Source of the DNA: Gemmatimonadales bacterium
GTDB taxonomy: Bacteria > Gemmatimonadota > Gemmatimonadetes > Gemmatimonadales > GWC2-71-9
Direction: 5' to 3'
NCBI GenBank assembly: GCA_030601605.1
Contig: JAUVTI010000070.1
Location: forward strand, 1-9,118
Length of the DNA: 9,118 nt
This document shows, piece by piece, positions 1-6,139 of the stretch; position 1 is the stretch's first letter; every line of letters starts with the position of its first letter. The notes beneath the pieces were generated by a model. The model did not search any database and was not told where the DNA came from. It saw only the letters and a program-made list of their open reading frames with translations. The position numbers and the translations under genes were made by a program.

Positions 1-1349
1 AGCGCATACGGCTCGCCACCCAGATCGGGAGCCGCCTGGTCGGTGTGCTCTACGTGCTGGATGAGCCCTCCGTGGGACTTCACCCCCGCGACAACTCGCG
101 CCTGTTGGGCACGCTCCGGGGCCTGCGGGACCTGGGGAGTACGATTCTGGTGGTGGAGCGCGGCGCCGACACGATCCGGGCGGCCGACCGCGTCATCGAC
201 CTCGGTCCTCGAGCGGGGCGCGAAGGCGGGCTGGTCATCGCCGAGGGATCGGTGGACGACGTGGTGGGCCACGAGACATCGCTCACGGGACGCTACCTGC
301 GCGGCGAGCTGCGCATCCCGGTGCCTTCCTCGCGGCGGCCGCCGCGCGAGGACCACGTGCTGCGGGTGGTGCGCGCGCGCCAGCACAACCTCAAGGACGT
401 CGACGTCGTGGTGCCACTCGGGTTGTTCGTGGCGGTGACCGGTGTCTCCGGGTCTGGCAAGTCCACGCTGGTCACGGATATCCTGTACCGGGCTCTGGCA
501 CGGCACCTCTATCGGGCCAAGGTGGTTCCGGGGCACCACGAGCGGATCGAGGGAGTCCATCACATCGACAAGGTGCTGGACATCGACCAGAGCCCCATCG
601 GCCGCACTCCGCGCTCCAACCCCGCGACGTACACGGGGCTGTTCACCCCGATTCGGGAGCTCTACGCCAAGCTGCCCGAGTCCAGGCTGCGCGGATACGG
701 CCCGGGCCGGTTCTCGTTCAACGTGAAGGAGGGGCGCTGCGAGTCGTGCCGGGGAGACGGGCTGGTCAAGATCGAGATGCACTTCCTGCCCGACGTCTAC
801 GTGCCGTGCGACGTCTGCAAGGGGCGGCGCTACAACCGCGAGACGCTGGAGGTGCGCTACCGCGGCCGCTCCATTGCCGACGTGCTCGACATGACGGTGG
901 CCGACGCCCTCGAGTTCTTCGAGCAGCAGCCGCGCATCCGCGGCAGGCTCGAGCTGCTCAACGACGTGGGGCTGGGCTACATCCACCTGGGGCAGAGCGC
1001 CACGACTCTCTCGGGGGGCGAGGCGCAGCGGGTGAAGCTGGCCACCGAGCTCTGCAAGCGGGATACGGGCCGCACGCTCTACATCCTGGACGAGCCGACC
1101 ACGGGGCTTCACTTCGAGGACGTGCGCCTCCTGTTGGAGGTGCTGCACCGGCTGGTCCAGAAGGGCAACACCGTCGTGGTGATCGAGCACAACCTGGAGG
1201 TTGTGAAGACCGCCGACTGGGTGATAGACCTGGGCCCGGAGGGGGGTGACGCCGGGGGGATGGTGGTGGCGGCGGGGCCGCCGGAGGAGGTTGCCCGAGC
1301 GGCGGGATCATACACCGGGCAGTTCCTGGAAGCGCTGCTGGCCCAGTAG
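1..1349 (+). CDS. uvrA: UvrA, excinuclease ABC subunit A (C-terminal half, 5' truncated by window)
   Basis: DNA-damage recognition ATPase of the UvrABC nucleotide excision repair system, acting in the cytoplasm as a dimer that loads UvrB. The reading frame (codons from base 3) is already open at the window edge. It begins just after the expected first LSGGEAQ, reading RIRLATQIGS, followed by the first Walker B YVLDEPSVGLHPRDN. The second ABC module then follows: Walker A GVSGSGKST at 441-467, a zinc-binding C-x2-C-x19-C-x2-C element (cysteine codons at 738, 747, 807 and 816), the signature LSGGEAQ starting at 1008, Walker B YILDEPTTGLH near 1080-1112, and the H-loop VIEHN. About 448 residues are visible, roughly half of the usual ~940-960. 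All key residues of the second module are intact, so the gene looks functional. The ATG at base 45 is an internal codon, not the start. The next gene begins about 96 bases after the stop, so uvrA is probably not tightly coupled to it. Confidence 0.97.
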   Translation, partial: RIRLATQIGSRLVGVLYVLDEPSVGLHPRDNSRLLGTLRGLRDLGSTILVVERGADTIRAADRVIDLGPRAGREGGLVIAEGSVDDVVGHETSLTGRYLRGELRIPVPSSRRPPREDHVLRVVRARQHNLKDVDVVVPLGLFVAVTGVSGSGKSTLVTDILYRALARHLYRAKVVPGHHERIEGVHHIDKVLDIDQSPIGRTPRSNPATYTGLFTPIRELYAKLPESRLRGYGPGRFSFNVKEGRCESCRGDGLVKIEMHFLPDVYVPCDVCKGRRYNRETLEVRYRGRSIADVLDMTVADALEFFEQQPRIRGRLELLNDVGLGYIHLGQSATTLSGGEAQRVKLATELCKRDTGRTLYILDEPTTGLHFEDVRLLLEVLHRLVQKGNTVVVIEHNLEVVKTADWVIDLGPEGGDAGGMVVAAGPPEEVARAAGSYTGQFLEALLAQ

Positions 1350-1445
1350 GCCTAACCCTCCCGGCGGGGCGGCTTTACATTCGCGCCAGAGGTGACACTT
1401 TTTGAAACGTCGGCCGTACGGTGGACGGAACCGGCTGGAGCCCAG

Positions 1446-1709
1446 ATGGACCCTATAGAGGTCGGTATTGCAGTCGCCATCATCACCGTCACCGGGGGCG
1501 GCGTCGCCATCGTGCTGCAGTTCACACGGGCTCTGGTCGTGAAGTGGACGCGGCCCAGGGAGGCCGTCGGGCCGGGCGAAGCCGAGGAGCTGCGCCACGC
1601 CATCAGCCGACTGGCCGGAGACGTGTCCGACCTCAACGAGCGTTTGGATTTCACCGAGCGCGTCCTCGCAACGGAGCGGGAGCGGGGGCAGCTGGGCGGG
1701 GGGAACTGA
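1446..1709 (+). CDS. Small membrane protein with C-terminal LDFTERVLA box, PspB-like (paralogue 1 of 5)
   Basis: An 87-aa protein. Residues ~5-27 form a hydrophobic, Gly/Val/Ile-rich membrane helix, followed by a basic stretch (VVKWTRPR), a Pro/Gly linker and a predicted helix from ~45. The shared box NERLDFTERVLA lies at 64-75, and the tail is Gly-rich (LGGGN). I chose ATG 1446 because GGAG at 1437-1440 sits 5 bases upstream and because the N-terminus MDP matches paralogue 4. An in-frame GTG at 1392 would add 18 unrelated residues and has no well-spaced ribosome binding site. The architecture (one N-terminal membrane helix, then an amphipathic or coiled-coil helix with an L-D-x-x-E element) resembles PspB, and pspA lies 1.3 kb downstream. 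PspB kinship is inference: E. coli PspB ends in a comparable LD-x-E element but lacks the FTERVL sequence. First gene of the array. Confidence 0.8.
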   Translation: MDPIEVGIAVAIITVTGGGVAIVLQFTRALVVKWTRPREAVGPGEAEELRHAISRLAGDVSDLNERLDFTERVLATERERGQLGGGN

Positions 1710-1985
1710 ATGGGCGAGATTGCACCCTTCCTGGTTCCGATCACCATGTTCCTGACGATCGGCGCGGTTCTGATCTTCCGGGGCCCGTTCGGCAAGGCGC
1801 TCGCCGAGCGGATGGCGAAGGGCGACCGCCAGATGTCGCCGGGCGACGCCGCCGAGACGGAGGCCCTGCGCGCCGAGGTAGATGACCTGCGCTGGCGCCT
1901 GGGTGAGGTGGAGGAGAGGCTCGACTTCACCGAGCGCGTGCTGGCGCGGCACAAGGACGCTGGCAAGCTGCCGCCTGGGGAGTGA
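1710..1985 (+). CDS. Small membrane protein with C-terminal LDFTERVLA box, PspB-like (paralogue 2 of 5)
   Basis: A 91-aa protein starting at the ATG immediately after the TGA of paralogue 1 (zero spacing). Its ribosome binding site is the G-run in the Gly codons ending paralogue 1. Residues ~5-24 are a membrane helix. The following segment FRGPFGKALAERMAKGDRQM strongly resembles the equivalent part of paralogue 5 (SPVGKAIGDRIRGGRQM) and defines a 'GK' N-terminal subtype. A Glu/Leu-heptad helix (~48-70) leads into EERLDFTERVLARHK at 69-83, and the tail is KLPPGE. The C-terminal coding stretch is nearly identical at DNA level to paralogue 4. It is probably a membrane-anchored coiled-coil partner of the neighbouring PspA-type protein. 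Function is inferred from context only. Confidence 0.85.
   Translation: MGEIAPFLVPITMFLTIGAVLIFRGPFGKALAERMAKGDRQMSPGDAAETEALRAEVDDLRWRLGEVEERLDFTERVLARHKDAGKLPPGE
1922..1957 (+). repeat. 36-base repeat copy A (C-terminal box of paralogue 2)
   Basis: Matches 2513-2548 at 35 of 36 bases; the single difference is a synonymous change in an Arg codon (CGC versus CGG). It encodes DFTERVLARHK. The same box in paralogues 1, 3 and 5 is far less alike at DNA level. Confidence 0.9.
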
Positions 1986-1988
1986 CCG

Positions 1989-2276
1989 ATGCCGCCGTGG
2001 TTCTACTTCAATACCATAGTGCTGCCCCTGCTGGGCATGGGGATGGGCGCCTTCTTCCTGCTCGGGCTGTATCGTACGGTCAACCACTGGATCGAGCGCA
2101 AGCACGAGCGCGAGCTGGCAGCTCAGGGCGGGTCCGCCCCGGTCGCGCTGGAGGCGTTCGGCGCCCGGCTCGATGATCTGGGCGACAGCATCCAGGAGCT
2201 CGAGGAGCGGATGGACTTTACGGAGCGTGTGCTGACGCAGCAGCGCGACCAGAACCGTCTCGGGTCCGGAGGATAG
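1989..2276 (+). CDS. Small membrane protein with C-terminal MDFTERVLT box, PspB-like (paralogue 3 of 5)
   Basis: A 95-aa protein whose ATG lies 3 bases after the TGA of paralogue 2. GGGGAG at 1977-1982, inside the last codons of paralogue 2, sits 6 bases before the start. Residues ~8-28 are a membrane helix rich in Gly, Met and Leu. It is followed by YRTVNHWIERKHERE, the 'R..I..ER' subtype shared with paralogue 4. A Pro/Ala-containing linker and a helix (~53-75) lead to the box LEERMDFTERVLT at 71-83, and the tail is RLGSGG. Aromatic residues cluster before the membrane helix (PPWFYF), as often seen at membrane interfaces. No catalytic residues are visible. A structural or regulatory membrane partner of PspA is the best guess from context. 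Confidence 0.85.
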   Translation: MPPWFYFNTIVLPLLGMGMGAFFLLGLYRTVNHWIERKHERELAAQGGSAPVALEAFGARLDDLGDSIQELEERMDFTERVLTQQRDQNRLGSGG

Positions 2277-2279
2277 GTC

Positions 2280-2579
2280 GTGGATCCGATGTTCATCGAG
2301 AATCTGATCATCCCCCTGGCCGGGATGGCGACTGGGATCATCCTGGGACTGCCGATAGTGCGCGTCATCGTGAAGGTCGTGGAGCGGAGGCTCGGCCCGA
2401 GGGCGTCGGACGGGGAGGTCAAGGAGCTGCAGGGCGAGGTGGAGCGGCTCCGGACCCAAGTGGGAGGGATGGAGGACATGGCATACCGTCTAGCTGAGTT
2501 GGAGGAGCGGGTCGACTTCACCGAGCGGGTGCTGGCGCGGCACAAGGAGCCGCAGTTGCCGCGCGGCGGAGGGGGATAG
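2280..2579 (+). CDS. Small membrane protein with C-terminal VDFTERVLA box, PspB-like (paralogue 4 of 5)
   Basis: A 99-aa protein. I chose GTG 2280 because GGAGGA at 2268-2273, in the Gly codons ending paralogue 3, lies 6 bases upstream. The later ATG at 2289 would be too far from it, and the MDP start matches paralogue 1. Residues ~8-33 form a hydrophobic helix (IIPLAGMATGIILGLPIV), followed by the basic RVIVKVVERRLGPR. The predicted coiled coil (~45-78) is the longest of the set, with EVKELQGEVERLRTQV in heptad-like spacing. The box LEERVDFTERVLARHK lies at 74-89, and the tail is PRGGGG. Thirty-six bases over the box match paralogue 2 with one mismatch, although the N-terminal halves differ, so this end may have been homogenised by gene conversion. 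Function is inferred from the neighbouring pspA. Confidence 0.83.
   Translation: MDPMFIENLIIPLAGMATGIILGLPIVRVIVKVVERRLGPRASDGEVKELQGEVERLRTQVGGMEDMAYRLAELEERVDFTERVLARHKEPQLPRGGGG
2513..2548 (+). repeat. 36-base repeat copy B (C-terminal box of paralogue 4)
   Basis: Direct-repeat partner of 1922-1957, in the same reading phase of a gene whose N-terminal half belongs to the other subtype. Suggests local gene conversion, or a recombinational join at the box. Confidence 0.9.
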
Positions 2580-2879
2580 GTGGAGGACCTGATTGGGTTG
2601 GCCGCGGTCGTTCTGCTGTTCGGCGGCGGAACGGCGTTCCTGATCTCGATCTCGCCGGTTGGAAAGGCGATCGGGGACCGCATTCGGGGCGGGCGGCAGA
2701 TGCTCCCGGACGGAGCGATGGAGAAGATCCAGGAGTCCCAGATGGCCCTCTTGGACGAGCTCGACGCCATGCGGCAGGAGCTCACCGACGTGCAGGAGCG
2801 GCTCGACTTTGCCGAGCGCCTCCTGGTCAAGCAGCGGGAGACGGGGCGGCTGCCCGAGGCCGGGGGGATCGAGCAGTAG
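2580..2879 (+). CDS. Small membrane protein with divergent C-terminal LDFAERLLV box, PspB-like (paralogue 5 of 5)
   Basis: A 99-aa protein starting at a GTG directly after the TAG of paralogue 4 (zero spacing). GGAGG at 2568-2572 is the ribosome binding site. Residues ~4-24 are the membrane helix. The segment SPVGKAIGDRIRGGRQMLPDGA places it with paralogue 2 in the 'GK' subtype. A Leu/Met/Glu helix (~47-72) precedes VQERLDFAERLLVKQ at 71-85. This is the most divergent copy of the box: Ala replaces Thr and Leu replaces Val. The tail continues past the Gly pair (AGGIEQ), unlike the other four. It is the last gene of the array, and pspA begins 111 bases later. A divergent box might mean a distinct partner or role, but that is inference. 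Confidence 0.82.
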   Translation: MEDLIGLAAVVLLFGGGTAFLISISPVGKAIGDRIRGGRQMLPDGAMEKIQESQMALLDELDAMRQELTDVQERLDFAERLLVKQRETGRLPEAGGIEQ

Positions 2880-2915
2880 CGGGCGGGCCGGGCCAAGTGG
2901 CGCCGGAGGCCGGAA

Positions 2916-2924
2916 TGGTAGATT
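2916..2924 (+). promoter_or_regulatory. Candidate extended -10 element before pspA
   Basis: TGGTAGATT gives a TG dinucleotide one base before TAGATT (4 of 6 to TATAAT), 67 bases before the pspA ATG. No good -35 sequence lies at the proper distance, and I see no sigma-54 TGGCAC/TTGC pair such as drives E. coli pspA. It could let pspA and the transporter be made separately from the small-protein array. Confidence 0.3.
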
Positions 2925-2990
2925 TTACCTGGAGTGCGCGCGGATCACGTCCGGTGGTCCCGGCGCCATACCGGGAGGGGTGAGAACGAC

Positions 2991-3766
<776 letters not shown>

Positions 3767-3767
<1 letters not shown>

Positions 3768-4897
3768 TGAGCTCGGACGGGTGGCAGAAGCTCGCGGCGA
3801 CGCTGGTCGGTCTCTTCGTCGTCGCGCTCCTCCTGCTGTTCCTCGGACGCGTTTCCGAGATCATCGTCCTCCTCTTCATAGCCGCCCTCCTGGCGGTCTA
3901 TCTCTCTGCGGTCACAGACATCCTGGTGCGCCGGTTCGGCCTGATCCGGCCGCTGGCGCTCACCCTGGCAATCATCCTGACTCTCGCGGCGGTCACGGGG
4001 GTCGGGGCGCTGATCCTCCCTCCGCTCGTATCGCAGGTCCAGGAGTTCATCGGGGCGCTGCCGCGCTACGCCCAGGAGCTCGAGGGCATCATGGCGAGCT
4101 GGGCCGAGCGCTACCCGGTGTTCGAGGGCACCGTGCTGGGCGCCGAGGGAGGTGGGGCGGTGCAGACCTTGATCGACGACGCCACGGCTTTCGTGCGCGG
4201 CTCAGTGCTGCCCTACATCACCGCGGGTGGCAAGGTGGCCATCGAGCTGGTGAGCGTGGTGGCCATGGCCATCTACCTCGCCCGCAACCCGGGTGAGTAC
4301 CGCAAGGGAGTGATCCAGCTCGCGCCGCCGGCTCAGCGCAAGATCGCCCGCGCGACGCTGACCGACCTCGGCGAGACGATGCGCACCTGGATCTGGGCGC
4401 AGCTCTTCGCGATGCTGGTGCTCGGAGTGCTGACGGCGATCGGTCTGTGGCTCCTGCGGGTGCCATACGCCCTCGCTTTCGGGGTGTTCACCGGCGCCGT
4501 CGCGATCGTGCCGTTCTTCGGCACCCTCGTGTCCACCATCCTGCCGGCTCTGCTCGTGCTCACGATCGGTGGTTGGGCGCATGCACTGGCCGTCGCGGGA
4601 CTCGGTGTCGCGGTGCACATCGTCGAGGCCAACGTCGTGGCGCCGCTGATCTTCGAGGAGCGGGTGAGCCTTCCTCCGGTACTCACGATCATGAGCGTCC
4701 TCATCATGGCGACCGTGCTCGGTGTGCTGGGGCTGATCGTCGCCGTCCCCACTCTGGCCGCGGTGCTGGTGATAATCCGCCACGTCCTGTTTGGACAGGT
4801 GTACGGCGAGCACGGGGCGGATGAGATCCCCAGCGCCGTACTGGTGCAGACGACCGGGGAGAGAAAGGTCTTCACGGTTACCGAAGGCAAGCCTTAG
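3767..4897 (+). CDS. AI-2E family (PerM-like, PF01594) membrane transporter
   Basis: A 376-aa polytopic inner-membrane protein of the AI-2E/PerM family. The family name comes from autoinducer-2 export, but members also include transporters of other or unknown substrates. The N-terminal half has two to three membrane helices (residues ~8-30, 33-52, 62-86), then a soluble segment ~90-160 (QEFIGALPRYAQELEGIMASWAE). The C-terminal half carries the diagnostic blocks: FGVFTGAVAIVPFFGTLVST, the EANVVAPLIFEERVSLPPV segment, and the final GVLGLIVAVPTLAAVLVI. ATG 3767 overlaps the pspA TGA by one base, and GAGG in the last pspA codons is the ribosome binding site. A GTG at 3764 is a possible alternative start. 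Coupling to pspA suggests a role in envelope homeostasis. The substrate cannot be read from the sequence. Confidence 0.92.
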
Positions 4898-4925
4898 GCG
4901 CGCCCACGGGCAGGGGATTCGATTT

Positions 4926-4958
4926 CAGGGGCGGGTGGCCGAGAGTCATCTGCCCCTG
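4926..4958 (+). terminator. Weak stem-loop after the psp/transporter operon
   Basis: A 7-bp perfect inverted repeat (caggggc / gcccctg) encloses a 19-base loop, 29 bases past the transporter stop. It is followed only by two T residues, so it is at best a weak intrinsic terminator and could be chance in GC-rich DNA. The rest of the 217-base gap before the next gene shows no gene, no tRNA and no convincing promoter. Confidence 0.25.
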
Positions 4959-5081
4959 TTCCTTGCCAGCCGCTCCCCTCCGGCGTTGAAACGCCCCTGT
5001 GATGCGGCAAAACGGCCGCGCTGGAAGCACCACCAGGCACTACCCTACCCCTCGCGCTGAACCAGGCGCCCGCCTGATCGG

Positions 5082-5110
5082 CCTCCAACCCCACGCACGC
5101 GTGGAGGAGG
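5082..5110 (+). promoter_or_regulatory. Possible Shine-Dalgarno-sequestering hairpin before the 71-aa gene
   Basis: CCACG (5091-5095) pairs with CGTGG (5100-5104) around a CACG tetraloop. Just outside, CCTCC (5082-5086) is complementary to GGAGG (5106-5110), which is the core of the strong ribosome binding site AGGAGG. The ATG follows at 5115. The paired state would hide the site, as in simple RNA thermometers or other translational switches. This is base pairing seen by eye; folding energy was not computed. Confidence 0.35.
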
Positions 5111-5114
5111 AGCC

Positions 5115-5330
5115 ATGAAACGACTGATCTTGGCTGGAATTGCGGCGGGCTCGATTGGCCTGCTGCCGAACCCCCAGCCGGCCGATGCGGCCGAGAAGCT
5201 GACGAAGTGCATGCTGAATGCGATTGAGACGTGCGACGAAGCCTTTCCCAACCATTCACCGGAGCTGATCGCCATTCGCGGGTACTGTTACATGATCCGC
5301 ACAGGGATGTGCAAGCTTTTCGGGGGGTGA
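5115..5330 (+). CDS. Small predicted secreted protein with two C-x7-C pairs (unknown function)
   Basis: A 71-aa protein I do not recognise. The N-terminus MKRLILAGIAAGSIGLL is a typical short Sec signal (two basic residues, then a hydrophobic core), with a likely signal peptidase I site near ADA-AEK at about residue 25. The mature part is only ~46 residues with four cysteines at 32, 40, 58 and 66, forming two symmetric C-x7-C pairs separated by a Pro/Asn-rich turn (AFPNHSPE). That pattern fits two short helices pinned together by disulfides in an oxidising periplasm. The start is clear: AGGAGG at 5105-5110 lies 4 bases before the ATG. It stands alone, 217 bases after the transporter and with a strong stem-loop after it, so it may be its own transcription unit. 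It could be a small periplasmic structural, binding or redox protein; nothing visible decides. Confidence 0.78.
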   Translation: MKRLILAGIAAGSIGLLPNPQPADAAEKLTKCMLNAIETCDEAFPNHSPELIAIRGYCYMIRTGMCKLFGG

Positions 5331-5380
5331 CACCTCCCGAGGATCGACCCAACCCAAAACCCGAGTGCCGAACGGGCGGA

Positions 5381-5405
5381 GGCGGGGAGCCGCAGGCTCC
5401 CCGCC
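5381..5405 (+). terminator. Strong GC-rich stem-loop (likely terminator or attenuator)
   Basis: A perfect 11-bp stem, with ggcggggagcc pairing to ggctccccgcc around a GCA loop, starts 51 bases after the 71-aa gene and ends 45 bases before the ABC membrane-subunit gene. No T-run follows, so it is not a textbook intrinsic terminator. In high-GC genomes such hairpins often act as terminators or processing signals. It also argues that the ABC gene does not start upstream of this point. Confidence 0.55.
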
Positions 5406-5449
5406 GGCTTCGGCGCCGCAAAGTCGCCGGGGTCGCTCTGGGAGCCGAG

Positions 5450-6139
5450 GTGTTCCTGGGCACTCTGCTGGTCGTGCGGCACAGGTCGGTGCGGCTGGTT
5501 TCGATGTTGGCTGGGATCGTCCTCTTGCTGGGAATGCTCGGTCCGGGGGCGGGTGTCGCGCCGACTCCCCATTGGCTGTTCCTGATCTGTGGCTCCCTCG
5601 TCGCGGTGGCGGGGGCCCGGCTCCTGGCCCCCGGGGCGGCGCTCACGTCGGCGCGGCGGGTGGCGGGACCGTGGTGGCTTGCTCCGGGCGGGCGGCTCCT
5701 TGGCGGGCTGATCCTGCTCGTTCCCTTCCTCGCCCTGGGGACCGTGATCGCCGGCGCGCCCGGAGGCGACGCGGCGGGAGCGCTGCGCCTGGCAGGAATC
5801 GCTCTGCTGTACGCGGCGGCGCTCGGCGGATTGGCGCTCGCCCTGGCCCCGTTGCTGGGCGCGACGGCGGCCGGCTCCCTCGGTCTCGTCGGCGCGTGGC
5901 TCGGGGGCATCGGCCCGTCCGACGTGCACACGCTCCTGGCCGGGTGGGGCTACGTACAGCGGCCGGCGGTCCTGCTCTGGAACACACTGCCGCTGGCGTG
6001 GCGGGCCGAGCGCTGGTACCGGGAGGGGGCGACCGACGACCTGATCGTGCTCGCCGCCTGGGTACCCGTGGCGTTCGCCCTGGCGGCCTGGGCGGTCGGC
6101 TCGACGGGGAGGCGCAGCACGCCCGAGGAGGTGGCGTGA
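5450..6139 (+). CDS. ABC-2-type membrane subunit (putative exporter permease)
   Basis: A 229-aa, very hydrophobic protein rich in Leu, Ala and Gly, with about six predicted membrane helices (residues ~16-33, 42-60, 82-105, 112-135, 138-155 and 203-222). The N-terminal FLGTLLVVRHRSVRLVSML, an amphipathic basic helix running into the first membrane segment, is typical of ABC-2-type permeases. The open frame extends upstream through the stem-loop and the 71-aa gene. I chose GTG 5450 because GGGAG at 5440-5444 lies 5 bases before it and because the upstream part is low-complexity Pro/Arg/Gly. The stop overlaps the ATPase start (GTGA), so the two should be made together as one transporter. I see no strong family signature, so permease is assigned from topology and context. 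Substrate unknown. Confidence 0.7.
   Translation: MFLGTLLVVRHRSVRLVSMLAGIVLLLGMLGPGAGVAPTPHWLFLICGSLVAVAGARLLAPGAALTSARRVAGPWWLAPGGRLLGGLILLVPFLALGTVIAGAPGGDAAGALRLAGIALLYAAALGGLALALAPLLGATAAGSLGLVGAWLGGIGPSDVHTLLAGWGYVQRPAVLLWNTLPLAWRAERWYREGATDDLIVLAAWVPVAFALAAWAVGSTGRRSTPEEVA

Noticed and set aside
1414..1421. Palindrome ccgtacgg upstream of the first paralogue as an operator
   Set aside because: Only eight bases and unique in the window; this is expected by chance in GC-rich DNA.
1308..2459. Long minus-strand open frame (383 codons) across the end of uvrA and the small-protein array
   Set aside because: It lies antisense to four well-supported genes with good ribosome binding sites; its translation is His/Arg/Gln/Pro-rich without domain features. 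Long antisense frames are expected at this GC content.
1446..2879. Stepwise paralogue lengths 87, 91, 95, 99, 99 aa
   Set aside because: The four-residue steps come from unrelated linker and tail differences; I see no inserted unit repeating, so it looks like coincidence.
2123..2896. Minus-strand open frame with repeated STRSVKS-like segments
   Set aside because: The repeat is only the antisense reading of the shared DFTERVL box in the small paralogues, with low-complexity Ser/Arg filler.
5231..5449. Upstream extension of the permease frame through the 71-aa gene
   Set aside because: It overlaps the secreted-protein gene and the strong stem-loop, and encodes Pro/Arg-rich filler. GTG 5450 has a properly spaced GGGAG.
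4894..5931. Minus-strand open frame (345 codons) opposite the 71-aa gene and the permease
   Set aside because: Pro/Ser/Arg-rich with no recognisable domain. The + strand genes have a signal peptide, membrane helices and ribosome binding sites.
5365..6135. Upstream extension of the ABC ATPase frame
   Set aside because: This part is an Arg/Gly-rich shadow of the permease gene. The ATPase fold starts only at the GTG overlapping the permease stop.
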